Source: Peribacillus sp. FSL E2-0218 (GTDB lineage: Bacteria; Bacillota; Bacilli; Bacillales; DSM-1321). Taken from it: a DNA stretch of 64,000 nucleotides. Under the pieces are notes generated by a model. That model was not told where the DNA came from. It saw only the letters and a list, made by a program, of their open reading frames with translations, and did no database searches. The stretch spans positions 809,501 through 873,500 of the forward strand of contig NZ_CP150304.1 in the NCBI RefSeq assembly GCF_037992945.1, written 5' to 3'. The position numbers and the translations under genes were made by a program. Below, piece by piece: positions 49,804 to 59,499 of this stretch. Each line of letters begins with the position of its first letter. Position 1 is the first letter of the stretch.

Positions 49804-49848
49804 ACTGTGGACTAACCAGATTTCTAGCGAAGGTTTGTCCACAGTCAG
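49804..49848. terminator. Hairpin between convergent genes
   Basis: ACTGTGGAC pairs with GTCCACAGT around a 25-nt loop. It lies just after the GNAT gene and before the end of the minus-strand gene. Confidence 0.5.
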
Positions 49849-49856
49849 TATTATAT

Positions 49857-50711
49857 TCAAATCACCAAAATCCCATAGATTTCTTCAGACGGTATATGGA
49901 TAAACGAGGAAAGCTTCGAAGAGATATCATGAACATAAATCCCGCAGTCCAGTAATACGTTCGTATGTTTTGTTAATAAAATCGGTATATGTCTACTTTC
50001 ACTTTGGCCGATAACCATCATTTGATTATTAACTGCTAAACCGCGAGTATACCCAAGACATTTAAAAATTTCTTCTTCATTCCTCTTTACCAGGAATTCA
50101 CCTGAAACACAATAATACAGATTATGATCATGATGTAAAACACTGTGAGGTTGAAATAATTTATCATGACATATTTTAACCACTTTTCTTTCCTCTAAAG
50201 AGTATTCCAGAATCACACCTCTGGGGATTGTTTTATGAGGGAAATAGCTTGCGAAGGAGGTCAATTTTTTCTTTGGAGGATTCGAGAACATGGATACATA
50301 TAACGTTTCATTCACTATATACAAATCGTTGACGTGGGAAACATCGTCATTTTCCGGTGAAAATCTAATTTCATCGATTCTTTCCAAGTCATTTTTTAAA
50401 CTATAAATACCAATTGAGTTAGTTTTAGTTTCAACAATATAAGCTTTGTCGTTGTCTATGGCGATGCCATGTAAATCTAAGTCTGTAGATAAAGGTTTAT
50501 TTTTTATTACCTTTAAGTTTTCATCCAAAATAAAGATTCCATGCAAATTTGAGATTACGACAAAAGAGCTGCCGTATTTTGTAATACCTGTGCATCCAAC
50601 GTCTAACACCTTTTTCATTTCATATTGTTGATGTTTTATATCGACTAAATAAAGACCGCCTTTATGATTGCAGCATGAAATCAACAATTTACAATCGTCT
50701 ATGGGTATCAT
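49857..50711 (-). CDS. Beta-propeller-like hypothetical protein
   Basis: The 284-residue protein shows repeated short strands of the kind found in beta-propellers ('GGLYLVDI', 'HGIFILDE', 'HGIAIDNDKAYIVET', 'HVNDLYIVNETLYVSMFS', 'PHSVLHHDHNLYYCVSGE'). His before several blades resembles DUF4915-type proteins. No signal peptide. GGAGGGG lies before ATG 50711. It may bind a ligand or protein; function unknown. Confidence 0.7.
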   Translation of the reverse strand: MIPIDDCKLLISCCNHKGGLYLVDIKHQQYEMKKVLDVGCTGITKYGSSFVVISNLHGIFILDENLKVIKNKPLSTDLDLHGIAIDNDKAYIVETKTNSIGIYSLKNDLERIDEIRFSPENDDVSHVNDLYIVNETLYVSMFSNPPKKKLTSFASYFPHKTIPRGVILEYSLEERKVVKICHDKLFQPHSVLHHDHNLYYCVSGEFLVKRNEEEIFKCLGYTRGLAVNNQMMVIGQSESRHIPILLTKHTNVLLDCGIYVHDISSKLSSFIHIPSEEIYGILVI

Positions 50712-51128
50712 GTAAGGTTGCCCCTCCTTGATGGGATGATTCCTTTTTCATATAGTATGATTTTTTTTCGTTATGGTTTGGACTAGCTAGTAGGATAATA
50801 GTGGATGTTGCTGCTGATTTATAAAATCTGTTCATTTAAGAGGATTTTCCTTTTATTTCCCTGAATATCGATTCCGTTCCAATCAGCGGCAGGATAATTC
50901 TCTGAAGAAATAGAATATATGTAGAGTTGAATGATGCGGATCAAAAAAGCGCTGGTTGTGGATGGGCCCTAAACGGAGACTTTTAGAAGATGCTATATAA
51001 AACGGATAAAAACAACAGGGAATTGCACATGAATGGAAGCTTTATGGCGTGCGTCCCAGTTAAGTTCATTGCCATTCTACAGGAAGTATGGCTTTACTGG
51101 TTCACCTAATATTAAGGGGGAAGAAATG
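50712..51128. other. Intergenic region of 415 bp with a possible acetyltransferase remnant
   Basis: Apart from the promoter region, bases about 51033-51110 read in frame as 'ALWRASQLSSLPFYRKYGF', which resembles the C-terminal end of a GNAT enzyme (compare 'FYxKxGF'). The frame continues into the thioesterase gene without its own ribosome-binding site. It may be a leftover of a deleted gene. Confidence 0.3.
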
Positions 51129-51614
51129 ATGGAGGAGACTGTGCAAAAAGCGATTCAAGATGAATATCCCGACGACTTTGCCTGGTGTTATGGATGTGGC
51201 CGATTAAATGAAAAAGGCCATCATTTTCGGACAGGCTGGCATGGCGAGCATACCAGGACGATATATCGGCCGCTTCCGGAGCATATGGCCATTCCCGGGT
51301 TTGTATACGGTGGCGTGATTGCCTCGCTAATTGACTGTCATGGAACTGGTTCGGCTGCTTTGGCACTGCATCGAAAAAACGGCCATGATATAGGAGACGG
51401 GACCGAGCCTCCAAGGTTTGTGACAGCTTCACTGAATGTGGAGTTCGTAAGGCCAACCCCGAACGATGTCCGATTAATGGCCGTTGGCACCATTCATGAG
51501 ATACACCCGAAGAAGTGGAGAATCGAAACCGAAGTATTTGCACATGATACAATTTGCGCTCGCGGAGAGGTTGTGGCAGTCGTAATGCCAAGCACTTTTA
51601 CAACTAAAGGGTAG
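51129..51614 (+). CDS. PaaI-like hotdog-fold thioesterase
   Basis: The 161-residue protein has the hotdog signature 'AIPGFVYGGVIASLIDCHGTGSAA', where the conserved Asp and Gly lie on the central helix, and 'VTASLNVEFVRPTPNDVRL'. 'DFAWCYGCGRLNEKGHH' at the N-terminus is typical of one PaaI-like subgroup. It probably hydrolyses acyl-CoA. ATG 51129 or 51126 both follow AAGGGGGAAG; 51129 has the better spacing. Confidence 0.85.
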   Translation: MEETVQKAIQDEYPDDFAWCYGCGRLNEKGHHFRTGWHGEHTRTIYRPLPEHMAIPGFVYGGVIASLIDCHGTGSAALALHRKNGHDIGDGTEPPRFVTASLNVEFVRPTPNDVRLMAVGTIHEIHPKKWRIETEVFAHDTICARGEVVAVVMPSTFTTKG

Positions 51615-51669
51615 CGCAAGGGGAAGCCTTACGATTCACGCATGAAGGCTTTTATATGGAAGGATAGGG

Positions 51670-51692
51670 GACCGTCCAACTTTTTGGACGGT
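51670..51692 (+). terminator. Terminator after the thioesterase gene
   Basis: ACCGTCCAA pairs with TTGGACGGT, then a short T-rich stretch. Confidence 0.65.
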
Positions 51693-51820
51693 TATTTAGT
51701 GTATGTAAGTGCTCATTTCAAGCCGGTTAAGGTTCAAATGTTACCTCTTACCGGAAAATGGAAACTAACTTTTGGATTTCTCAATATACTTTAACTATAA
51801 GCTAAAGGGAGGCACCGCAT

Positions 51821-52276
51821 ATGAAGATAAAGGTAGAGATAGATGAGGAGGTCAAGGCGATAGAAGTGCTTATCCGCAACAATGCTTGGAATGAGGAAGT
51901 GGAGCAATTGATGGAGCGTTTAAAAGAAAGGAAAAGGCCGTATTTTGTTGGGAGGAAGGAAGACATGCAGCATGTATTCCGGACGGAGGAAATCATCTGC
52001 TTGTTCACGGAACAGGATTCGATTATGGTACGGACAAAACAAGGGACTTTCGAAATGAGAGAGAGATTATACGAGCTTGAAAGGGAACTTCCAAGTAACC
52101 AGTTTGTGAGGTTGTCCAAGTCAGTGATTGCCAACTTAGATGAGTTAAGCAGATTCGAGGCGTCCTTCAATGGAACATTATGTGTATATTTTCGGTCAGG
52201 GGAGAAGGAATATGTTTCACGGCACTACGTTCAAGGAATCAAGAAAGCATTTCAATGGAAAAGGAAGGGATTATGA
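51821..52276 (+). CDS. LytTR family DNA-binding regulator
   Basis: The 151-residue protein has a C-terminal LytTR domain at about residues 55-150 ('EEIICLFTEQDSIMVRTKQGTFEMRERLYELE' region and 'FVRLSKSVIANLDELSRF'). No receiver domain is present. Such single-domain LytTR regulators usually pair with a DUF3021 membrane protein, as here, where the next gene overlaps by four bases. GGGAGG lies before ATG 51821. It probably autoregulates the pair. Confidence 0.9.
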   Translation: MKIKVEIDEEVKAIEVLIRNNAWNEEVEQLMERLKERKRPYFVGRKEDMQHVFRTEEIICLFTEQDSIMVRTKQGTFEMRERLYELERELPSNQFVRLSKSVIANLDELSRFEASFNGTLCVYFRSGEKEYVSRHYVQGIKKAFQWKRKGL

Positions 52277-52692
52277 TGAAAACACTATTGATCCGGAGCT
52301 TTGTTGGGATTTGCTTTGGAGCGCTTGTGATGGTGCTGATATGTTTTGGCGTCATCGGCTTTGGAGGGGTCGATGCTTTGGACAGTGACCTCTTTGTGAA
52401 AAATGCGATAGGCTGTCTATTATGTGGCTGGTTTTTCAGCACGGCAACCATCATTTTCGAGGTCGAAAAATGGAGCTTATTATTTCAGACCATCCTGCAC
52501 TTCTTCACTGTCACCGTACTTTATTTCCTGCTCTCCTTTTTTGTCGGATGGATTCCCTTCTCTTTTAAAGGATTAATGACTGGAATAGCGATTTTCCTGC
52601 CTTTCTATGGGATCATCTGGATTATTTTTTATCTTTATTTCCGCCATCAAGTGAAAATGCTGAATGATGGATTGGATGAGAGAGGGAAATGA
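52273..52692 (+). CDS. DUF3021 membrane protein
   Basis: The 139-residue protein has four membrane helices ('IRSFVGICFGALVMVLICFGV', 'IGCLLCGWFFSTATIIF', 'LHFFTVTVLYFLLSFFVGW', 'IAIFLPFYGIIWIIFYLYF'). The size and company of the LytTR gene match DUF3021. The ATG overlaps the lytTR stop (ATGA), and AAGGAAGGG precedes it. In known pairs the membrane partner controls the regulator. Confidence 0.88.
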   Translation: MMKTLLIRSFVGICFGALVMVLICFGVIGFGGVDALDSDLFVKNAIGCLLCGWFFSTATIIFEVEKWSLLFQTILHFFTVTVLYFLLSFFVGWIPFSFKGLMTGIAIFLPFYGIIWIIFYLYFRHQVKMLNDGLDERGK

Positions 52693-52713
52693 AGGAGAGA
52701 CCAAAATTTAGAT

Positions 52714-52754
52714 AAACCAAGGTGAGCCACTTTTTCAGCGGCTCACCTTGGTTT
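52714..52754 (+). terminator. Terminator of the LytTR operon
   Basis: AAACCAAGGTGAGCC pairs with GGCTCACCTTGGTTT. The stem is 15 bp. Confidence 0.85.
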
Positions 52755-52819
52755 GAAATGTTTCACGGTACCTTTTCGTTCCATAGTCAGTGATAAATCG
52801 TAATATTCTAAATATTTAA

Positions 52820-52833
52820 TGTCAACGCTTACA
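52820..52833. promoter_or_regulatory. cre (CcpA) site upstream of the symporter gene
   Basis: TGTCAACGCTTACA fits the cre consensus TGWNANCGNTNWCA at every fixed position. Glucose repression of the uronate locus is the expected effect. Confidence 0.7.
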
Positions 52834-52887
52834 AAACGTATTGACGGATGAAAAGTCAGGTGATATTCTAATTATAGAAATATTTGG

Positions 52888-52904
52888 TTAGTTTACTAAA
52901 CTAA
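52888..52904. promoter_or_regulatory. ROK-repressor operator upstream of the symporter gene
   Basis: TTAGTTTACTAAACTAA is a perfect 17-bp palindrome. A matching site with one arm change lies at 55833-55849. It resembles the operators of XylR-type ROK repressors. Confidence 0.7.
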
Positions 52905-53048
52905 TTAAAAAAAGGTTGCGTTTGATTGTAAGGGCTTTCAAAGAAGGGGATGGCAAGGTGCTTTATTAGGTTACACCATACATGATTATTTCTTCCAAGA
53001 AAAAAAACCTGATGAATCAGTAATTTCTATTGGTATGGGGGGATGGAG

Positions 53049-54461
53049 ATGGGTCAATTAGAAAGGTTGGAGTCCGTTGGCAAAGATGCTGCGATCGGGG
53101 AAGTCAGAAAATTCGGAATGCGTGATAAGGTCGGCTATTTATTCGGGGATTTTGGAAATGATTTTTTCTTTATCTTGGTAAGCTCCTTTTTAATGGTTTA
53201 TTATACTGATATTTTTCATATCAGTGCTGCAACGGTAGGAATCCTTTTTTTGATAGCGCGGCTATGGGATGCGGTTGCTGATGTTACCTGGGGCCGTTTC
53301 ATTGATACAAGAAAGCCAAGCAGGCATGGGAAATTCAAACCTTGGATTTTCCGGATGTCCTTCCCTTTAGTCGTATCCGGAGTATTGATGTTCGTGAAAA
53401 TCCCAGGCATGTCAGATGGTTTTTATATGGCTTGGGCCTTTGTCACCTACATTGTGTGGGGAACTTTGTATAGCACGGTTAACATTCCATATGGCTCAAT
53501 GGCTTCGGTCATTACAAGCGACCCTGTCGAGCGAACATCATTATCCACTTTCAGGACAATGGGCGCGATGCTCGCCAGTTTAATCATAAACGTAGCGGGA
53601 CCATTGATTCTTTTCGTGGATAATAAGGCAGAACCCAACCGTTTTCTGCTTGGAGCCATCATTTTTGGCATTCTTTCCATCACTTGTTATATGGCCTGTT
53701 ATAAATTATCGACTGAACGGTTCAGTGCCCCCATTAATCAAGTGCAAAAAACTTCTTTAAAGAAGTCCGTAAAAGGAATAGTCAAAAACGGTCCTTTATT
53801 GTCCATCCTTTGTGCATCTTTGATTTTCATGATCTGTACGATGCTGATAGGAGCGATTAACGTTTACTTATTTAAAGATTATTTCAGCAATGCTTGGGCC
53901 CTGAGCATTATCGGCTTCGTTCAAACCGCTGCCGTATTCCTGGCCATGCCGATAGCAAAACCATGCGTGGCAAAGTTCGGTAAAAAAGAAACGGCGTCCA
54001 TGGGAATGCTGCTTGCGGGAGTAGTATATGGTCTTTTGTACTTCTTGCCGAACCTATCCGCTATGCAATTCATCATCATATCTGCGATAGGGATGTTTGG
54101 CTTTGGATTCTTTAATATCGTGGTGTGGGCATTTGTAACGGATGTAATCGACTATCATGAATATTTGACGGGGCTTCGCGAAGATGGAACGGTCTATTCG
54201 ATCTATTCTTTCGCTCGTAAAGTAGGGCAGGCAATTGCAGGAGGAATTGGCGGTTTTGCAATAGCAATGGTCGGTTACGATGCAACACGCGAAGCACAAA
54301 CACAGCAAGCACTTGATGGAATCCATGCATTGGCAACATTGGCTCCCTCGGTGATTTATATCGTCGTTTTCTTGATATTGGCCTTCCTTTATCCATTGAA
54401 CAAAAAAAGGACCCTTCAATTGGCTGAAGACTTGGCTGAGAGAAGAAGCGGTATGGAATAA
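53049..54461 (+). CDS. GPH family sugar:cation symporter (glucuronide transporter)
   Basis: The 470-residue protein has 12 membrane helices and the GPH motifs 'FGDFGNDFFFILVSSFLMVYYTD', 'RLWDAVADVTWGRFIDTRKP' and 'YSTVNIPYGSMASVITSDP'. Close in design to UidB/YicJ-type hexuronide transporters, it probably imports glucuronides for the beta-glucuronidase encoded downstream. ATG 53049 has better spacing to GGGGGG than ATG 53043. A cre site and operator precede it. Confidence 0.9.
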   Translation: MGQLERLESVGKDAAIGEVRKFGMRDKVGYLFGDFGNDFFFILVSSFLMVYYTDIFHISAATVGILFLIARLWDAVADVTWGRFIDTRKPSRHGKFKPWIFRMSFPLVVSGVLMFVKIPGMSDGFYMAWAFVTYIVWGTLYSTVNIPYGSMASVITSDPVERTSLSTFRTMGAMLASLIINVAGPLILFVDNKAEPNRFLLGAIIFGILSITCYMACYKLSTERFSAPINQVQKTSLKKSVKGIVKNGPLLSILCASLIFMICTMLIGAINVYLFKDYFSNAWALSIIGFVQTAAVFLAMPIAKPCVAKFGKKETASMGMLLAGVVYGLLYFLPNLSAMQFIIISAIGMFGFGFFNIVVWAFVTDVIDYHEYLTGLREDGTVYSIYSFARKVGQAIAGGIGGFAIAMVGYDATREAQTQQALDGIHALATLAPSVIYIVVFLILAFLYPLNKKRTLQLAEDLAERRSGME

Positions 54462-54464
54462 TGA

Positions 54465-54507
54465 AAAACTCCCCTTTCTGGCAACATCGAAAGGGGAGTT
54501 TTTTTTC
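54465..54507. terminator. Bidirectional terminator between symporter and ROK genes
   Basis: AAAACTCCCCTTTC pairs with GAAAGGGGAGTTTT, followed by T residues on the + side. Confidence 0.85.
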
Positions 54508-55687
54508 AGGACTTATTCTGCTGGCTGATTTCGTAAGATAGATTCAGGATCGGAACATCAAGGAATTTTTTAATCGCCAAGGCACATGCACCCATGACAC
54601 AGGATTTTTTACCCATTGCCGATAAAGTGATTTCACGGTAATGGCTAATGGAGGAGGTAAGATTATTGCTGATTTTGGTTATGGAATCAGGATATATTCG
54701 CAGCAGCTCGCTGTCCAATACGAGGACATCGGGATTATACATATTGATGAGGTTGTTAATGCCAATCGATATATAGTAAATGAAACGGTCCATAACCTTA
54801 TGTACCGCTGCATCGCCTTCATCAATCATCCTTTGAATATGCTCATATGTTAGGTTGGGTATTTTTTTTTCTTCAGATAAATATTCAAATATACTCGATT
54901 CCGAAGCATACTTCTCCCAGCAGCCTTTATTGCCGCAATTGCACGGTTTGCCGTCCGGAACAACGATCATATGGCCGATTTCCCCAGCGAATCCATCATG
55001 TCCGCGAAAAAAATCATCCTTCATCATCATTCCAAGGCCAATTCCGGAATGAAATGTTGTGCTGAGCAGATTGTTCGCTTCATGATGCACGAATATCCGC
55101 TCGGCAAAAGCACTTAAATTAGCATTGTTTTCTAGATGGACATCCATTTGACATTCCGTTTCAATCGCACTTTTCAAATCGATATCATGCCATTTGAAGC
55201 GCGGGACATAGTGAATGATTTCATCTTTTCCTACAAGGCCGTGAATGGCAATGACGACCCCGACGATGCCATAGCGACTGTCAGCATAGGTCGCTTTGAG
55301 CTGCTTAATCGTTTCAATTACCACTTGGAGAACCTCCGAATAGTCCGTCGTCGATAATTCTTGGATGGAGGAGGTGATACAATTCCCCAGCAGATCGCTT
55401 AAAGTGAAGGAAATCCGCCCATAATCAATGTCGATCCCGAGAGCATATCCTGCTTGGCCGTTTAAGGAGAGCATGATGGGTTTTCGGCCGACGCCGGTAT
55501 ATTCCAGTTGTGTTTCCACGATTAAGTCTTCTTCCAATAAGTCTGCAACCTGTGCTGAGATGGTGGCCCTTGTTAAATCCGTAGCCTTGGACAAATCGGC
55601 CCTCGATATCATGCCTTCCTTTATTATTTCCTTAATAATCAATGCGCGATTGATCTTTTTGATATATGCTGCATCACCGGTTATCAT
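54506..55687 (-). CDS. ROK family transcriptional repressor (NagC/XylR type)
   Basis: The 393-residue protein has an N-terminal winged helix ('ISRADLSKATDLTRATISAQVADLLEE') and a ROK kinase-like domain. The zinc motif is 'CNCGNKGCWEKYAS', and 'GIDIDYGRISFTLSDL' is present. GGGAGG before ATG 55687 fixes the start; the open frame upstream is spurious. It is convergent with the symporter gene and divergent from uxaC. It probably represses both via the two palindromes, with a uronate or derivative as inducer. Confidence 0.92.
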   Translation of the reverse strand: MITGDAAYIKKINRALIIKEIIKEGMISRADLSKATDLTRATISAQVADLLEEDLIVETQLEYTGVGRKPIMLSLNGQAGYALGIDIDYGRISFTLSDLLGNCITSSIQELSTTDYSEVLQVVIETIKQLKATYADSRYGIVGVVIAIHGLVGKDEIIHYVPRFKWHDIDLKSAIETECQMDVHLENNANLSAFAERIFVHHEANNLLSTTFHSGIGLGMMMKDDFFRGHDGFAGEIGHMIVVPDGKPCNCGNKGCWEKYASESSIFEYLSEEKKIPNLTYEHIQRMIDEGDAAVHKVMDRFIYYISIGINNLINMYNPDVLVLDSELLRIYPDSITKISNNLTSSISHYREITLSAMGKKSCVMGACALAIKKFLDVPILNLSYEISQQNKS

Positions 55688-55832
55688 AAAAATCCTCCCA
55701 TTTTGGCAACAACTTTTTGGATATATGACCATTATAACAGTTTCGGGATCGTCATTTAGGATTTGATTTTTGCACACAGAAAGAGTTAATTGACGGAAAA
55801 GTGAAAAAATGATAAATTATTCATATATTTAA

Positions 55833-55849
55833 TTAGTTTAGTAAACGAA
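55833..55849. promoter_or_regulatory. ROK-repressor operator upstream of uxaC
   Basis: TTAGTTTAGTAAACGAA has the same left arm as the site at 52888-52904 and differs at one base in the right arm. It lies between the divergent repressor and uxaC genes, so it could regulate both. Confidence 0.65.
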
Positions 55850-55945
55850 TTAAATAAGTTGCGTGAAGTTCCTGAGTTGCTAAATGAAAGGGCTTACAGA
55901 TTGAATGGTACTTAAACTTTTATGAATGGATCAGGAGGGAAATAT

Positions 55946-57349
55946 ATGAAAGCCTTTTTGGATGAACATTTCTTGTTAAATACGGACACTGCCATTGAAT
56001 TGTACAAAAATGCCGGTGTGGATTTGCCAATTTTTGATTTTCACTGTCACCTGTCCCCACAAGAGGTGTGGGAAAATAAACCGTATGAAAGCATTACGCA
56101 ATTGTGGCTGGGTGGCGACCATTATAAATGGCGGGCGATGCGCATGCAAGGCATTGGCGAGCGATATATTACTGGTGATTGCAGCGATTGGGAGAAGTTT
56201 GCCGCATGGGCGGAAACGATGCCTCACTTAATAGGCAATCCTCTGTATCATTGGGCGCATATGGAGTTGAGAATGTTTTTTGGCATCGAAAAAATCCTGA
56301 GTCCAAAAACTGCACGTGAAATTTATGATGAGTGTAATGACAAGCTTTCCAGGCAAGAGTTCAGGCCCAGATCATTTATCGAAAAATCGAACGTTACATT
56401 TATCGGGACGACGGATGATCCTGTCTCGGAGCTTGAATTTCATCAGTCGTTGAATGAGGATGATTCCTTTCATATAACCATTGCTCCAACTTTCCGTCCT
56501 GATGGAGCGCTATTCGTGGAACGTCCTGATTTTAATAGCTGGATTAAAAAACTGGAAAAAGTAACGAGCATTGAAGTGAATTCAATAGAAAAGCTAATAA
56601 ATGCGCTTAAGCATCGGGTCAACTATTTTCATGAAAACGGTGGGAGGGGATCGGATCATGATATTCAGAAAATGGTATATGTAGATTCCACTAAAGAAGA
56701 AGCGGATATCATCCTGAAGAAGCGGTTGAATGGCCAGCAGCTATCAACGGAAGAGCTGGATGCTTACCGATCCTTCTTAATGAAGGAGCTCGGGAAAATG
56801 TATGCCCAAAAGCAGTGGGTCATGCAGCTGCATATGGGGGCGATGAGGAATAACAACACGAAGATGAAAGAACGGGTTGGCACCGACAGCGGGTTCGACT
56901 CGATCGGCGAGGCCAATTTGGCGGAAGGATTATCCCGTTTTCTTGATGCACTTGATCAAGAGGAGGCACTGCCAAGAACCGTATTATTCAACTTAAACCC
57001 AAAAGATAATCCGATTCTTGCAGGAATGGTCGGGAACTTCTGTGAAGAAGGGATTGCCGGAAAGGTACAATTTGGGTCAGGCTGGTGGTTTAATGACCAC
57101 ATAGATGGAATGGAGAAACAAATGAAGGAACTGGCGAATGTCGGACTCCTGAGCCATTTTATTGGTATGCTGACTGATTCCCGAAGCTTCCTTTCTTATG
57201 CCCGCCATGATTATTTCCGTAGGATTCTTTGCAACATCCTAGGAGATTGGACGGAGCAAGGACTGATGCCGGATGATAAAGAGCTGCGTGAACAAATGGT
57301 CAGGAATATCGGTTATTACAATGCCGAAAAATATTTTACGAAACGGTAA
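55946..57349 (+). CDS. uxaC: Uronate isomerase
   Basis: The 467-residue protein has the amidohydrolase-like start 'IFDFHCHLSPQEVWENK' (metal His-x-His), 'WLGGDHYKWRAMR', 'FIGTTDDPVSELEFH', 'QLHMGAMRNNNTKM' and 'GMLTDSRSFLSYARHDYFRR'. All are conserved in UxaC. It converts glucuronate to fructuronate (and galacturonate to tagaturonate). AGGAGGG precedes ATG 55946. The next steps (uxuB/uxaB, uxuA, kdgK, kdgA) are not in the window. Confidence 0.96.
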   Translation: MKAFLDEHFLLNTDTAIELYKNAGVDLPIFDFHCHLSPQEVWENKPYESITQLWLGGDHYKWRAMRMQGIGERYITGDCSDWEKFAAWAETMPHLIGNPLYHWAHMELRMFFGIEKILSPKTAREIYDECNDKLSRQEFRPRSFIEKSNVTFIGTTDDPVSELEFHQSLNEDDSFHITIAPTFRPDGALFVERPDFNSWIKKLEKVTSIEVNSIEKLINALKHRVNYFHENGGRGSDHDIQKMVYVDSTKEEADIILKKRLNGQQLSTEELDAYRSFLMKELGKMYAQKQWVMQLHMGAMRNNNTKMKERVGTDSGFDSIGEANLAEGLSRFLDALDQEEALPRTVLFNLNPKDNPILAGMVGNFCEEGIAGKVQFGSGWWFNDHIDGMEKQMKELANVGLLSHFIGMLTDSRSFLSYARHDYFRRILCNILGDWTEQGLMPDDKELREQMVRNIGYYNAEKYFTKR

Positions 57350-57440
57350 AAACATAGCGATGTTTTTCCTCTTTGTTGGTTTATTTAATTGATCGCGGGA
57401 GTTTAAGAATACTGTTTTTTATGATAAAGGAGTGTTGGAA

Positions 57441-59225
57441 ATGTTATACCCAATCGTAACCGAGACGAGAAACCTCATCGACCTTAATGGTGTTTGGAAC
57501 TTTAAATTGGATCCGGGCTTCCATGAGGATTGGAAAGACGAAAAATTATTGGGTACAATGACGATGGCCGTCCCTGCTTCCTTCAATGATGTAGGAGTTA
57601 CAAGTGAAATCCGTAATCACGTTGGCTGGGTCTGGTATGAACGTGAATTTACCTTACCGGTCTCCCTTGCGTCGGAGCGTATTATAGTAAGATTCGGTTC
57701 GGCAACACATGTTGCAAAGGTATATGTAAATGGAGAGCTGGCAATTGAACATAAAGGCGGATTCCTCCCGTTTGAAGCAGAAATCAATCCCTTTTTAACC
57801 CCTGGGAAAAACCGGCTGACGGTCGCCGTAAACAATGTTGTCGACCATACCACATTGCCGGTCGGAACTTATTCGGAAAAAGAAGTTGCTGGCATTGGAA
57901 AAGTAATCCGCAATATGCCTAATTTCGACTTTTTCAACTACGCTGGGCTGCAACGTCCGGTAAAGATCTATACAACACCTCGCACGTACATTAAAGATGT
58001 AACGATAGTGACAGAATTGAGTGGAGAAATAAGCTATACAGTAAAGACAGCAGGGAAATCGGAGATTAATGTCAGCGTGATGGATGAGTCAGGTGAAGTT
58101 GTTGGCACGGCAGCTGGTGCCTCAAATGCAATCATGGTCAAGGATGCGAAGCTTTGGGAGCCGTTGAATGCCTATTTATATACGTTGAATATAGAACTAT
58201 CCGAAGATGGAGAAATGGTAGATCAATATGAACAGCCCTTTGGGATCAGGACAGTTGAGGTGCAAAATGGGAAATTCCTCATCAACGACAAGCCCTTTTA
58301 TTTTAAAGGCTTTGGTAAGCATGAAGATACACCGATCCATGGCAGGGGGTTCAATGAAGCAGGAAATGTAATGGATTTCAAGCTAATGAAATGGATGGGC
58401 GCCAATTCATTCCGGACCTCCCATTATCCTTATTCTGAAGAATTGATGCGTCTTGCCGACCGTGAAGGCATCGTTGTCATTGATGAATCGACGGCCGTTG
58501 GTGTCCATTTGAACTTTATGGCAGTACTGAACGGACAAACAAATAAGAAGAGCACATGGCAAGCAATCAAAACGTTTGAGCATCATCAAGACGTTATGAG
58601 AGAGCTGATAGAACGCGATAAGAATCATCCTTCAGTCGTGATGTGGAGTATCGCGAATGAACCTGCTTCAGAGGAAGAGGGGGCATATGAATATTTTAAA
58701 CCGTTAGTCGACTTAACGAAGGAGTTGGACCCGCAAAGAAGGCCAGTTACAATCGTTACTCATCTAGGTGCAACGCCAAAAACCGACAAAGTTGCTGACT
58801 TGATTGATGTCCTTGCATTGAATCGCTATTACGGCTGGTATATTGACGGCGGGGACCTTGATTCGGCAAAAGCGAAGCTGCGTGAGGAATTTGAAGGCTG
58901 GAATGAAAGATGTCCCGAAAAGCCAATTATGATGACGGAGTATGGAGCGGATACAGTGGCCGGTTTCCATGATGTAGATCCGGTCATGTTCACCGAAGAA
59001 TACCAAGTGGAATATTTAAAAGCCAATCATGAAGTTTTTGATGAATTCAATAATTTTATCGGCGAACAAGTTTGGAACTTCGCGGACTTCGCAACGAGTC
59101 AAGGGATCATGCGTGTCCAAGGCAATAAAAAAGGAGTCTTTACCCGAGAGCGAAAACCGAAGCATGCTGCTCATGAGTTACGCAGGCGCTGGACGGAAAT
59201 TCCTGATTTCCACTATAAGAAATAA
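57441..59225 (+). CDS. uidA: Beta-glucuronidase (GH2)
   Basis: The 594-residue GH2 enzyme has the N-terminal jelly roll ('RNLIDLNGVWNFKLDPG'), an Ig-like domain and a TIM barrel. The acid/base is Glu407 in 'IANEPASEEEGA' and the nucleophile Glu500 in 'MTEYGADTVAGFHD'. 'GFGKHEDTPIHGRGFNE' and 'SFRTSHYPYSEE' match UidA rather than beta-galactosidases. No signal peptide, so it is cytoplasmic and acts after uptake by the symporter. AAAGGAG precedes ATG 57441. Confidence 0.95.
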   Translation: MLYPIVTETRNLIDLNGVWNFKLDPGFHEDWKDEKLLGTMTMAVPASFNDVGVTSEIRNHVGWVWYEREFTLPVSLASERIIVRFGSATHVAKVYVNGELAIEHKGGFLPFEAEINPFLTPGKNRLTVAVNNVVDHTTLPVGTYSEKEVAGIGKVIRNMPNFDFFNYAGLQRPVKIYTTPRTYIKDVTIVTELSGEISYTVKTAGKSEINVSVMDESGEVVGTAAGASNAIMVKDAKLWEPLNAYLYTLNIELSEDGEMVDQYEQPFGIRTVEVQNGKFLINDKPFYFKGFGKHEDTPIHGRGFNEAGNVMDFKLMKWMGANSFRTSHYPYSEELMRLADREGIVVIDESTAVGVHLNFMAVLNGQTNKKSTWQAIKTFEHHQDVMRELIERDKNHPSVVMWSIANEPASEEEGAYEYFKPLVDLTKELDPQRRPVTIVTHLGATPKTDKVADLIDVLALNRYYGWYIDGGDLDSAKAKLREEFEGWNERCPEKPIMMTEYGADTVAGFHDVDPVMFTEEYQVEYLKANHEVFDEFNNFIGEQVWNFADFATSQGIMRVQGNKKGVFTRERKPKHAAHELRRRWTEIPDFHYKK

Positions 59226-59300
59226 GGTGGGTGCACTTCCGGAGTTGTCTGGGAAATAAGGGCGAAACAAGTGTTGAAGCAGGCTTTAAAAGTGAATTCG

Positions 59301-59330
59301 AAAGCATCAGGATATTCCCTGGTGCTTTTG
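59301..59330 (+). terminator. Terminator after uidA
   Basis: AAAGCATCAGG pairs with CCTGGTGCTTT, then TTG. Confidence 0.7.
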
Positions 59331-59466
59331 TGCAAGAATGATAGCATTTGCCTGATAATATTTTGCAAAAAGCAATATCAGTCAAAAATAAAGAATTATT
59401 CAGCTTTTTAGGAGAATGCTTTTTTAATAGGGCTCCGATAAAATAAACGGAGGGAAAGTAATGAAT

Positions 59467-59480
59467 TGATAGCGCTTACT
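59467..59480. promoter_or_regulatory. cre-like site before the AraC-type gene
   Basis: TGATAGCGCTTACT fits the cre consensus except the last base. It lies 20 bp before the AraC-family start codon. Confidence 0.55.
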
Positions 59481-59499
59481 TTGCGAGGTGTTTAGTGTA

